This document shows, piece after piece, positions 1 through 5,698 of a stretch of DNA of 6,625 nucleotides (position 1 is the first letter of the stretch; each line of letters opens with the position of its first letter). The DNA is taken from positions 1 to 6,625 of the forward strand of contig JBBKWQ010000339.1 in NCBI GenBank assembly GCA_037969115.1, given 5' to 3'. The position numbers were made by a program, and so were the translations under genes. Source of the DNA: JBBKWQ01 sp037969115 (GTDB lineage Bacteria > Actinomycetota > Acidimicrobiia > Acidimicrobiales > Ilumatobacteraceae). The notes under the pieces were generated by a model. That model had not been told where the DNA came from. It did not search any database and saw nothing but the letters and a program-made list of their open reading frames with translations.

Positions 1-99
1 ATCACGGTGGTGGCCGACTGAAACTCCAGATCTTCGACCCGGCCCTCTGCTCGTCCCAGTGAAGCTCAGGCCCGGATACTTGCGGCACGCCCCTCAGAC

Positions 100-534
100 T
101 CACTTCGCTCGACTCGACAACTCGAGCCAGACGGTGTCGTCCTGAATGATGCCAGCGATCAAGATCTGAGCGCTCATCCCGTTGATCTTCTTGTCACCGT
201 TGAAGCCGTTCAGTTCGCGTGGGGTCAGCTCCCAACCGGCGTCGGTGGCGGCCATCGCGATCTCCTCGATCGCAGCTTCGGCGCCACCCTCGGGGACGGT
301 GAAGGTGATGCGGACCATCGATGGCGACGACACGCCGGAAGTGCCACCGACGATCTCGTTGGTGCGTGTGTCGATCGCCGCGGCCAGCGCGTAGGTGGCC
401 ATCGGGTCGGACTTCAGCCTGGCGAGCCGGGACTCGCTGACTCCGCACGCCACCGCCATCGCACTCACGAGTGCGACCGCGAGGAGCTGCGCGGCTCGGC
501 TGTTGCGCCGCCGTTCCCCACCCGGTACTGCCAT
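100..534 (-). CDS. Predicted small secreted lipoprotein of unknown function
   Basis: This gene encodes a 144-residue protein with a classic export signal. An arginine-rich start (GERRRNSR, about residues 6-13) is followed by a hydrophobic stretch (about 15-29) that ends in AVAC, with Cys30 as the probable lipidation site. The lipobox is acceptable but not ideal, because Ala rather than Leu is at -3. The mature part (about 115 residues) has an extended segment rich in Val, Ile, Thr and Phe, then an amphipathic helix and a GWEL motif, suggesting a small alpha/beta domain. I do not recognise the family. The frame stays open upstream to a GTG at 615, but that start would put 27 charged residues before the signal peptide. 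The ATG at 534 gives a normal signal peptide and has a TANNNT box (TACGTT, 543-548) 8 bases upstream. No Shine-Dalgarno site is visible. The gene stands alone and is divergent from vapB. Confidence 0.7.
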   Translation of the reverse strand: MAVPGGERRRNSRAAQLLAVALVSAMAVACGVSESRLARLKSDPMATYALAAAIDTRTNEIVGGTSGVSSPSMVRITFTVPEGGAEAAIEEIAMAATDAGWELTPRELNGFNGDKKINGMSAQILIAGIIQDDTVWLELSSRAK

Positions 535-542
535 CACGCTGC

Positions 543-548
543 AACGTA
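543..548 (-). promoter_or_regulatory. Possible -10 box for the lipoprotein gene (leaderless geometry)
   Basis: On the minus strand this reads TACGTT, which fits the actinobacterial TANNNT pattern. It lies 8 bases before the ATG at 534, so transcription could start at or beside the start codon. No convincing -35 hexamer is present at 16-19 bases, so the call rests on spacing and the -10 pattern alone. Confidence 0.3.
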
Positions 549-722
549 GCTCGCTTCGTCCGTTCGCCCCACGGATCGTGGTGGGTGTCTCTGCTACAAA
601 CCCACGATGCCACACCGATCAGTCAGAATCATCCCAGCGATCGCTTCCCAACGTGAGGTGGTCGCCTCGATCGACCACCGATCCCGCTTACCCAACACGA
701 CGGAGTCGACGACCATGGAATA

Positions 723-754
723 CTTACATCACCACCACCCAGCTGCTGTAACCT
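723..754 (+). promoter_or_regulatory. Candidate promoter of the vapBC pair, probably leaderless
   Basis: TAACCT at 749-754 matches the TANNNT -10 pattern and ends 8 bases before the ATG at 763. A weak -35-like CTTACA lies at 723-728, but its 20-base spacing is long. No Shine-Dalgarno sequence separates the box from the ATG, so translation probably starts on a leaderless or nearly leaderless mRNA. The surrounding 535-762 stretch is the divergent intergenic region between the lipoprotein gene and vapB; I saw no strong inverted repeat there that could serve as a VapBC operator. Confidence 0.4.
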
Positions 755-762
755 CACTACGC

Positions 763-975
763 ATGAAGCGGCTGCAGATCATGATCGAGGAAGACCTCGA
801 CGCGGCGCTCGAGCGCCAGGCTGCGATGGAAGGGGTTTCGAAGGCGGCGATTATCCGGCGCATCGTGCGGGCCGAGCTGCCGGTGACCGTGCCACTCGCC
901 GCCGATCCGCTCAGTCGTATGGTCGGAGCCGACAGCTTCGAGCCGGGCGACATCGACGAGGTCGTCTACCGATGA
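763..975 (+). CDS. VapB-type ribbon-helix-helix antitoxin
   Basis: This 70-residue protein is the expected antitoxin partner of the PIN toxin that follows. Its N-terminus MKRLQIMIEEDLDAALERQA has the short beta strand followed by a helix that is typical of ribbon-helix-helix (CopG/MetJ-like) DNA-binding antitoxins. The second helix is about residues 25-38 (VSKAAIIRRIVRAEL). The acidic tail (about 50-70, with FEPGDIDEVVYR) is the part that would wrap the toxin. In this class the antitoxin neutralises the toxin and, as a complex with it, represses its own promoter. The ATG at 763 was chosen because the domain begins exactly there. An in-frame start at 607 would add 52 low-complexity residues, including a His-rich run, and would lie upstream of the likely -10 box. 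The stop overlaps the toxin start (ATGA, 972-975). The family is clear; the exact VapB subtype is not. Confidence 0.85.
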   Translation: MKRLQIMIEEDLDAALERQAAMEGVSKAAIIRRIVRAELPVTVPLAADPLSRMVGADSFEPGDIDEVVYR

Positions 976-1370
976 TCTTCGTCGACACCTCGTTCTGGGT
1001 GGCGTTGCGGAACATGCGCGATCCACATCACGACGAGGCCGCCGCTCTGCTCGAGCAGCATGCGGACGGAACCCTGCTCACGACCAACCATGTCCGTGGC
1101 GAGACCTGGACGTTCCTGCGGCGGCGTGCCGGCCATGGTGCCGCCGTCGGCTTTCTCGACACGATCGCAGCATCGCCTCGCGTCCGTGTCGAACACGTCG
1201 ATACAGACGTGGAATCCGCTGCCCTGGCGTGGCTGCGTGTTCGCGATGAACGCGAGTACTCGTTCGTCGATGCCACGAGCTTCGCCGTCATGCGCGCCCG
1301 CCGCACCACTGACGCTCTCGCGTTCGATGGCGACTTCACCGCCGCCGGCTTCACCGAGCTCAGAGCCTGA
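972..1370 (+). CDS. VapC-type PIN-domain ribonuclease toxin
   Basis: This 132-residue protein has the full PIN-domain acidic set. Asp5 lies in MIFVDTSFW, Glu44 in NHVRGETW, Asp100 in YSFVDATSFAVM and Asp119 in LAFDGDF, with Asp121 nearby. These residues coordinate Mg2+ or Mn2+ for RNA cleavage in the family. VapC toxins usually cut tRNA or rRNA and arrest translation when the antitoxin is lost; the target cannot be read from sequence. Length is normal for VapC (about 125-145 residues), and no key residue is missing, so the toxin is predicted to be active. The gene starts inside the antitoxin stop codon (4-base overlap), implying coupled translation. It is convergent with the dehydrogenase gene ending at 1486. 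The 115 bases between them show no obvious terminator hairpin with a T-run. Confidence 0.88.
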   Translation: MIFVDTSFWVALRNMRDPHHDEAAALLEQHADGTLLTTNHVRGETWTFLRRRAGHGAAVGFLDTIAASPRVRVEHVDTDVESAALAWLRVRDEREYSFVDATSFAVMRARRTTDALAFDGDFTAAGFTELRA

Positions 1371-1485
1371 CGGTCCATGCGTGGTCCACTGGCCCGCGCG
1401 GCGCGCTGAAAATCGTCCGGCGGGTGATCGGTCGTCCCGTGTCAACGCCGTTGCGATCCCGGTCTGCCACCGACTGAAACTCTGC

Positions 1486-2301
1486 TCACGCCACCGAGTG
1501 ATCGCGTTCGCGGAACCTGTCGGCCGCTTGCTCGAGCGCGGCGAACGCGCCGCTCTTCCTGATCAGCCGATAGGCGAGGCGTGGATGGTTCGTCATGAAG
1601 CGCGTACCGGTCCCGACGAAGACCTCCGGCGTACGGCGTCGTGTCGCGTCGAGCACCGCCCGTGCGACGATCTCGGGTCGTACGGCCCCGTCATCGGGGA
1701 GATCGACACCGGACTCCTGAGCCGCTCGAACCGACATGCCCTCCTCGGCGATCGCCCCGGGCAACACGGTCGAGACATGGATGCCGCGGTCGGCGTACTC
1801 GAGTTCGAGCGCGGCCGAGAACTGTGTGAGCCCCGCCTTGGTCGCCGAGTACAACGCCATGTACGGCATCGCCAGCTTCGCCGCGACCGTGGTGACATTG
1901 ACGACCTGGCCACCGCCTGCGGCGAGCATCTCTGCGACGACGAGCCGGGTCAACTCGATCGGGGCCGTCAGGTTCACGTCGATCACGGCGACCACCTGAT
2001 CGGTGGTGTGTTCGTGGAAGTGGAAGATCGGACCGACGGCCGCGTTGTTGACCAACACTCCCACGGGACCGATCGAGCGCGCTGCGTCGACGATCCGGGC
2101 TCGGTCGGCGGCGACGGTGATGTCGGCATCCACCGCACGGGCGATACCGCCGGCGTCGATGATCTGCTGTGCGAGCGTCTCGATCAGCGGGCCGGTTCGG
2201 GCTGCGAGCACGACGGGGTGCCCGGCCGTGGCGAACGCTTTCGCGATGTGGGGCCCGATCCCACGTGACGCTCCGGTGATGATGGCGACTGATTCAGACA
2301 T
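1486..2301 (-). CDS. Short-chain dehydrogenase/reductase (classical SDR)
   Basis: This 271-residue NAD(P)-dependent oxidoreductase has the classical SDR Rossmann fold. The cofactor-binding TGASRGIG is at residues 9-16, NNAA at 85-88, the catalytic Asn110 in DVNLTAP, and Tyr151 and Lys155 in YSATK. LPGAI (180-184) matches the usual PG motif after the active site. Arg35 (LAAR), near the end of the second strand, hints at NADP(H) preference. The usual catalytic Ser, 13 residues before Tyr151, is Thr138 here (VNVTTVAA). A C-terminal tail of about 35 residues (NHPRLAYRLIRKSG onward) may form a helical cap. The ATG at 2301 follows AAGGAG with 7 bases spacing and starts directly at the fold; an in-frame extension to 2436 is not needed. 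The gene overlaps the upstream TIGR03086 gene by 8 bases, so the two are probably translationally coupled. It is the last gene of the operon, and its substrate is unknown. Confidence 0.93.
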   Translation of the reverse strand: MSESVAIITGASRGIGPHIAKAFATAGHPVVLAARTGPLIETLAQQIIDAGGIARAVDADITVAADRARIVDAARSIGPVGVLVNNAAVGPIFHFHEHTTDQVVAVIDVNLTAPIELTRLVVAEMLAAGGGQVVNVTTVAAKLAMPYMALYSATKAGLTQFSAALELEYADRGIHVSTVLPGAIAEEGMSVRAAQESGVDLPDDGAVRPEIVARAVLDATRRRTPEVFVGTGTRFMTNHPRLAYRLIRKSGAFAALEQAADRFRERDHSVA

Positions 2302-2884
2302 GGTGCTCTCCTTGAAATTCCGGTGATCGGTGTACGGCTTGGTGTGGGTTGCGCCCGGTGTGGGCGACGATGCGGGCGACGACGTCGGCATCGTCGCCGA
2401 CCTCGACGGGCAGGCCGTACGGAGCGTCGACGCCACGCATGTCGTCCGACACGATCTGCAGTGCGATCGCCCACGCCACGTCGGTCAGTCCAGCCGGTGG
2501 GTCGAACGGTCGGCCGAGCCCGCATGCCAGGTCCCAGGCGTGGACGTAGGTCTCGAGCGTGTGGAGCGACAGCCCGAACGCTGCCGGGAGTTCGTTGCCG
2601 CCGACGTCGACGGATCCATCAGTACCGCGCGCCGCCCATTGTGCGATCGACGCGATGCCGACGGCGCGATGTCGTTCGCTGAGTGATCCACCCGCGTCGA
2701 CGCTCGAACCGCCTGCAGCTCCGAGCAGCAGGTTGTGCGTGTCGATGATGTGATCGGCGAGCGCGGCGACGTCGAAGTCCCGACACGGCGTCGGTCGCTG
2801 CAGGTCGGCGTCGGAGATCGCCGAACGGTCGATGACCGCCTGCGCGGTCGCGATGGATGCCTCGAAGGCTTCGTTGGGTGTCAT
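2294..2884 (-). CDS. TIGR03086-family metal-binding protein (mycothiol maleylpyruvate isomerase-like domain)
   Basis: This 196-residue protein resembles the N-terminal domain of mycothiol-dependent maleylpyruvate isomerase, a DinB-like four-helix bundle. The TPCRDFDVAALADHIID segment (residues 32-48) and the helix LETYVHAWDLACGLGR (about 110-125) are typical of TIGR03086 proteins. His45, Glu111 and His115 form the probable divalent-metal site, matching the His, Glu, xxx, His pattern of characterised members. Family members are thought to use a metal to activate a low-molecular-weight thiol such as mycothiol, but many are uncharacterised, so the actual reaction is unknown. The ATG at 2884 has a strong AAGGAG site 6 bases upstream. 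The sequence around this site (CAAGGAG, then ACCATG) is almost the same as that before the SDR gene. The 3' end overlaps the SDR start by 8 bases and contains the SDR ribosome-binding site. A 129-base gap separates it from the SRPBCC gene; I saw no strong promoter there. Confidence 0.88.
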   Translation of the reverse strand: MTPNEAFEASIATAQAVIDRSAISDADLQRPTPCRDFDVAALADHIIDTHNLLLGAAGGSSVDAGGSLSERHRAVGIASIAQWAARGTDGSVDVGGNELPAAFGLSLHTLETYVHAWDLACGLGRPFDPPAGLTDVAWAIALQIVSDDMRGVDAPYGLPVEVGDDADVVARIVAHTGRNPHQAVHRSPEFQGEHHV

Positions 2885-3013
2885 GGTGTGCTCCTTGCTG
2901 GTACGTGGCCGCGACGAAGCAAGGGCACCGGGGGATGGCACCGACTTCGTGGTGACCTGGTTGGACCGGGGCCGACGGCGACGGTCAGGTCGGAATGTGG
3001 TCGCCCGTCGCTG

Positions 3014-3469
3014 TCACGAGGGAGCCGCCTCGAGTTCGGCGGCGAGTTGGCCGAGCGTCACGAGAAGGTCGACCCAACCGCCGTGGTTCTGTTCGAGATC
3101 GACCGGGTCGACGAACCCACGATGGTGCACCCGCAGCCGGGTCTGTTCACCCTGCGGTTCGAGCTCGAACGACACCGTCGTGACGAGTTCCTCGTCGATC
3201 GATCGCCACGTGTGGACCAACTGATGCGGCGGCTCGATGACTTCGTAGAAACCTTCGATGCCGACCTTGAAGTCGGTGCCCGGGAAGGAGATGGTGACGG
3301 CCAGGCGTCCGCCGAGCACGACCTCCATCTCGTCGATCGTGACCTGTGCGCCTTCAGGGCCGAACCATCTGGCGTACAGATCTGGTTCGGTGAGCAGCCG
3401 GAAGACCGTGCGGGGACCGGCGTCGATGAGTTGGTCAACCGTGAGTGCGAGCTGTGATGGCGGGTTCAT
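3014..3469 (-). CDS. SRPBCC (AHSA1/START-like) domain protein
   Basis: This 151-residue protein is a single SRPBCC domain, a helix-grip fold with a deep hydrophobic ligand pocket. The N-terminal signature TVFRLLTEPDLYARWFGPEG (residues 21-40) and the C-terminal HGGWVDLLVTLGQLAAELE (about 130-148) are typical of AHSA1-like members. Strand segments such as GGRLAVTISFPG and FYEVIEPPHQLVHTWR lie between. Proteins of this kind encoded directly after an ArsR-family gene are a widespread pairing. They are often assumed to bind a small hydrophobic molecule related to the regulator's signal, but the ligand is unknown. The ATG at 3469 is used because it overlaps the stop of the ArsR gene (ATGA, 3466-3469), and AGGGGA lies about 8 bases upstream. 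The frame stays open to 4240 only because the GC-rich strand lacks stops; that extension would run through the ArsR gene and its promoter. Confidence 0.9.
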   Translation of the reverse strand: MNPPSQLALTVDQLIDAGPRTVFRLLTEPDLYARWFGPEGAQVTIDEMEVVLGGRLAVTISFPGTDFKVGIEGFYEVIEPPHQLVHTWRSIDEELVTTVSFELEPQGEQTRLRVHHRGFVDPVDLEQNHGGWVDLLVTLGQLAAELEAAPS

Positions 3470-3822
3470 GACTGGTTCCCCTGTTCGAGTTCGGTGGCGA
3501 GATCGGCGAGACGGTTCATGCTGTTGGTCCAGAACGTGCAGTAGCGGTCGATCCAGTCCTCGGCCAGTTGGAGGCGTCGCGATTCGAGGCTGAGGATGTG
3601 TCGTCGGCCCTCGACCCGGCGGACGACGAGGCGGGCGTCTTCGAGCACCTTGACGTGCTTCGTGATGCCGGCAGGGGACAGTTGGAGCGCGGCACTCGCG
3701 TCGCCGATGCTCAATTCGCCGTGTTCCGCGAGCTGAGCGACGATGCTCCGACGGGACGAGTCCGACAACGCCATGAAGACCCGGTCGAGGTCCGAATCCG
3801 TCACAACGGAATGATTTACCAT
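3466..3822 (-). CDS. ArsR/SdpR-type winged-helix repressor
   Basis: This 118-residue transcription regulator has an ArsR winged helix-turn-helix. LDRVFMALSDSSRRSIVAQL (residues 12-31) is the conserved opening helix pair. The recognition region is LSPAGITKHVKVLEDARLV (48-66), followed by the wing VRRVEGRRHILSL (67-79). The metal-binding ELCVC motif of ArsR/SmtB sensors is replaced by ELSIGD (36-41), so it probably does not sense metals. It resembles the SdpR-like branch that is usually paired with SRPBCC proteins. The start at 3822 is strongly favoured: a consensus-like promoter sits directly upstream, so the longer in-frame start at 3864 would lie outside the transcript. The gene heads a run of four minus-strand genes and overlaps the SRPBCC gene by 4 bases. 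An inverted repeat over its -10 box and start codon suggests that it represses its own operon. Confidence 0.93.
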   Translation of the reverse strand: MVNHSVVTDSDLDRVFMALSDSSRRSIVAQLAEHGELSIGDASAALQLSPAGITKHVKVLEDARLVVRRVEGRRHILSLESRRLQLAEDWIDRYCTFWTNSMNRLADLATELEQGNQS

Positions 3823-3834
3823 ACGGTGAATAAT
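3811..3834. promoter_or_regulatory. Imperfect 24-bp inverted repeat, probable ArsR operator
   Basis: The two 12-base halves, ATGATTTACCAT and the reverse complement of 3823-3834 (ATTATTCACCGT), agree at 9 of 12 positions. The dyad centre falls just upstream of the ArsR start codon and the right half covers most of the -10 box. A dimer bound here would block RNA polymerase. AT-rich dyads over the promoter are usual operators for ArsR-family repressors, so autoregulation is likely. The site is predicted only from symmetry and position. Confidence 0.6.
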
Positions 3835-3858
3835 ACGCTTCTCGGCGTACAATGTCAA
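3830..3858 (-). promoter_or_regulatory. Strong promoter of the ArsR-SRPBCC operon, leaderless
   Basis: On the minus strand the -35 box is TTGACA (3853-3858, perfect consensus) and the -10 box is TATTAT (3830-3835, 5 of 6), separated by 17 bases. Seven bases separate the -10 box from the ATG at 3822, so the transcript should begin at or within a base or two of the start codon. No Shine-Dalgarno site is present, as expected for a leaderless mRNA. This is the clearest promoter in the window. Confidence 0.82.
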
Positions 3859-4274
3859 CCGCACCCGTCACTTCGCCTGTAACAAGACCCGCAACTGCGC
3901 CTGCCGCTCGATGGATCGAGTCGTTCGTGCGGTCCAGACACACAACCGATAGATCGTCGTGGGACATCTCGCACTCGCCCGAAGCGCCAAGGCGCACGCC
4001 GTCCGGGCCGCTGCGTTGGCGTGGCCGACCTTCTCGGCCGTGCTGGCGGCGGATCCTCGCCGTTCCGCACGGGTGGTTCGACATCTCCGTCCCCATCGGG
4101 GGAATCGTGACGAACCCGGTGGGGGTAGTCGTAGCCGCGATCGGCGCCGACCGGCAGGAGTACGCCGGGCGCGAGTACCGGTGAAGCTGGAGCCACTCGG
4201 AACTGCCCCGACCACGGACGATCGCCCAACCGAGCCGCACAACGCATGTCTGACTGGGTAACGAACATCAGTTC
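3859..4274. other. Gene-poor region of about 415 bases between the ArsR promoter and the HNH gene
   Basis: I see no gene here that I can defend. Frames are open on both strands because of GC content, but their translations are rich in Arg, Pro and Ser and show no domain. The best candidate is a plus-strand frame ending at a TGA at 4182-4184. Its last 40 or so codons (from about 4062) have high GC at third positions and read like protein (HGWFDISVPIGG, then VTNPVGVVVAAIGADRQ). However, its first part contains three AGA codons, rare in this genome style, and its only ATG (3852) sits inside the ArsR promoter. It could be a decayed gene end. No tRNA or clear terminator was found. Confidence 0.4.
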
Positions 4275-4280
4275 GATACT
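4250..4280 (+). promoter_or_regulatory. Weak candidate promoter of the HNH gene
   Basis: GATACT at 4275-4280 matches TATAAT at 4 of 6 positions, and CTGACT at 4250-4255 matches TTGACA at 4 of 6, with a 19-base spacer. Transcription would start near 4287, leaving a leader of about 20 bases before the ATG at 4310. The boxes and spacing are only fair. Confidence 0.25.
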
Positions 4281-4309
4281 CTGTGACACCCCGTCGTCAT
4301 GATGGGGAT

Positions 4310-5530
4310 ATGCATGTTTCGTCGGTCGTCGAGCGGGTGCGGGAGGTGTCGCTGGCGAGCGGCGACCCCGTCGCGTCGCGGGTAGTGATCGAGTCGGCGA
4401 TCACCGCGTCGGCCGAGATTCGCTCGTGGTTGGCAGCCGCTGATGCCCGCTTGGCTTCGGCGCTGTCGACCCAGGTGACATTCCCGGAGAAGACCATCGC
4501 CGACTGCACCCGTTCGTCGTTGAACGACGCGGCCAAGGCGAAGGAACGGGCCGACACGTTGGGAAAGGTGCCCGCCTTCGCCGACGCGCTCGATTCGGCC
4601 GCAGTCACTGCTGGACACGTCGACGCGATCACCGCGAAGGCAAAGCCGCTCACCGACCACCAACGCGCCGAGTACTTCGACCGTGTCGCCGGGCTGGTCG
4701 ACATCGCAGCCTCGGCAACGGTCGAAGAGTTCCGGCGCCGCCTGGCGATGGAGGCGCGTGCGACCGAACGCGACGACGGTATGAGCCGTTTGGAGCGGCA
4801 GCGCCGCAAGACCGCCCTCCGGGTGTGGACCGACCACGAAGGCATGTGGCGCCTCGACGGCCGCTTCGACCCACTCACCGGTGTCAAGCTCGACGCCCGC
4901 CTCGAAGCCGCCGTGCAAGTACTGTTCGCCGAACAGGTCCCCGAGTCATGTCCCACCGATCCGCTGCTCAAACAGCAGCATCTGCGCGCATTGGCCCTCC
5001 AACGTCTGGTGTTCGACGGTGGGGCCGGTGTCGGGCGTCCGGGCCGACCCGAGATGATCGTCGTCATCGACGCCGACGCACCCGACGGGGCCGGCGGACC
5101 ACTGGTCGATTGGGGCATCCCCGTCGAGATCCCTGGTCGGGTGTTGGCCGACATGTGCGATCACTCCGATGTGCATGCCGTCGTGGTCCGCAATGGCGTT
5201 GTCTTGCACGCGCCCGGCGAGCTCGATCTCGGGCGCAGCACCCGGTTGGCCAGCCGGGCCCAACGGCGAGCGTTGCGAGCCCTGTACGCCACGTGCGCGG
5301 TGCCCGGCTGCACGGTGCGCTACTCGCGCTGCAAACTCCACCACATCATCTGGTGGCGCAACGGAGGGCGCACAGACCTGGCGAATCTGCTGCCGGTCTG
5401 CACCCACCACCACACCAAGATCCACGACGCCGGATGGAATCTCACCCTCGGCCCCAACCGACAACTCACCATTGCGTTCCCCGACGGCACCATCCGCAAC
5501 ACCGGCCCACCCACACGGAGCGCCGCGTGA
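4310..5530 (+). CDS. DUF222/13E12-type HNH endonuclease
   Basis: This 406-residue protein has a helical, alanine-rich N-terminal region of the DUF222 (13E12 repeat) type and a C-terminal HNH nuclease domain. The HNH part (about residues 329-372) reads CAVPGC, then CKLHHIIWWRNGG, TDLANLLPVC and HHHTKIH. Cys329, Cys334 and Cys364 with the trailing histidines probably hold a structural zinc. His344/His345 and the late His residues fit the beta-beta-alpha metal site that cuts DNA. All expected residues are present, so the enzyme looks intact. These proteins occur in many copies in actinobacterial genomes and their biological role is not settled; links to mobile DNA have been suggested. The start is uncertain: the ATG at 4310 has GGGG only 2 bases before it, and an in-frame GTG at 4283 adds 9 residues (415 in total). 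It is transcribed in the same direction as the following oxidase-like gene, which has its own promoter. Confidence 0.88.
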   Translation: MHVSSVVERVREVSLASGDPVASRVVIESAITASAEIRSWLAAADARLASALSTQVTFPEKTIADCTRSSLNDAAKAKERADTLGKVPAFADALDSAAVTAGHVDAITAKAKPLTDHQRAEYFDRVAGLVDIAASATVEEFRRRLAMEARATERDDGMSRLERQRRKTALRVWTDHEGMWRLDGRFDPLTGVKLDARLEAAVQVLFAEQVPESCPTDPLLKQQHLRALALQRLVFDGGAGVGRPGRPEMIVVIDADAPDGAGGPLVDWGIPVEIPGRVLADMCDHSDVHAVVVRNGVVLHAPGELDLGRSTRLASRAQRRALRALYATCAVPGCTVRYSRCKLHHIIWWRNGGRTDLANLLPVCTHHHTKIHDAGWNLTLGPNRQLTIAFPDGTIRNTGPPTRSAA

Positions 5531-5591
5531 AGCGGCCGGCATCATCCGGGTCGATGCGTCCCGACGGTGAGCCGTTCGTTGGCGCGCTCAA

Positions 5592-5637
5592 GTCGGTGGT
5601 GCTCGCTGGTGAGGGTGCTGGTGTCGGTGGTGCTCGC
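5592..5637 (+). repeat. Pair of identical 15-base direct repeats
   Basis: GTCGGTGGTGCTCGC occurs at 5592-5606 and again at 5623-5637, a 31-base period, within the intergenic region after the HNH gene. The bases between are also GGTG-rich. This may be a small tandem duplication or a regulator site; nothing further supports either. Confidence 0.5.
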
Positions 5638-5667
5638 CCGGAGCTCGACCCCTCCTCGATTCGGGGC

Positions 5668-5698
5668 TTGACTTCAACCAAGCTTGAAGTTGTACAAG
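5668..5698 (+). promoter_or_regulatory. MerR/SoxR-type promoter with dyad in a 19-base spacer
   Basis: The -35 box TTGACT (5668-5673) and the -10 box TACAAG (5693-5698) are separated by 19 bases, longer than the 17 that RNA polymerase prefers. Within and just before this spacer is a perfect inverted repeat, ACTTCAA (5671-5677), six bases, TTGAAGT (5684-5690). A long spacer carrying a dyad is the hallmark of promoters that MerR-family activators bind and untwist. The half-site TCAA...TTGA and its position resemble the E. coli soxS operator recognised by SoxR. Seven bases separate the -10 box from the ATG at 5706, so the mRNA is probably leaderless. No MerR gene lies in the window. Confidence 0.65.

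Noticed and set aside
1..99. Possible tail of a plus-strand gene entering from the left, such as a TGA at 19-21 or at 60-62
   Set aside because: Too few codons to tell a real gene end from chance; no motif can be read.
607..762. N-terminal extension of the antitoxin from the ATG at 607, including a run of four His codons
   Set aside because: The ribbon-helix-helix domain starts exactly at 763, and the likely -10 box sits between the two starts; the His run is a chance reading of ATCACCACCACC.
14..1482. The 13-mer CCGACTGAAACTC at 14-26 and again at 1470-1482
   Set aside because: A single exact 13-base match in 6.6 kb is near chance expectation and there is no supporting flanking similarity.
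1060..2268. Plus-strand 402-codon open frame over the SDR gene
   Set aside because: Its translation has no domain and is Arg/Pro/Ser-rich. The opposite strand encodes all SDR motifs with a ribosome-binding site, so this is a GC-driven shadow.
2885..3013. Internal promoter for the TIGR03086-SDR pair
   Set aside because: No -10/-35 pair with acceptable spacing was found; a weak promoter cannot be excluded.
3823..3864. Longer ArsR start at 3864
   Set aside because: The added 14 codons lie inside the TTGACA-TATTAT promoter, so they would not be transcribed from it.
4268..5154. Minus-strand open frames opposite the HNH gene
   Set aside because: They have no recognisable domain and exist because stop codons are rare on the complementary strand of GC-rich genes.
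5649..5666. CCCC...GGGG hairpin as a terminator of the HNH gene
   Set aside because: The stem is only four base pairs with no extension and no T-run follows.
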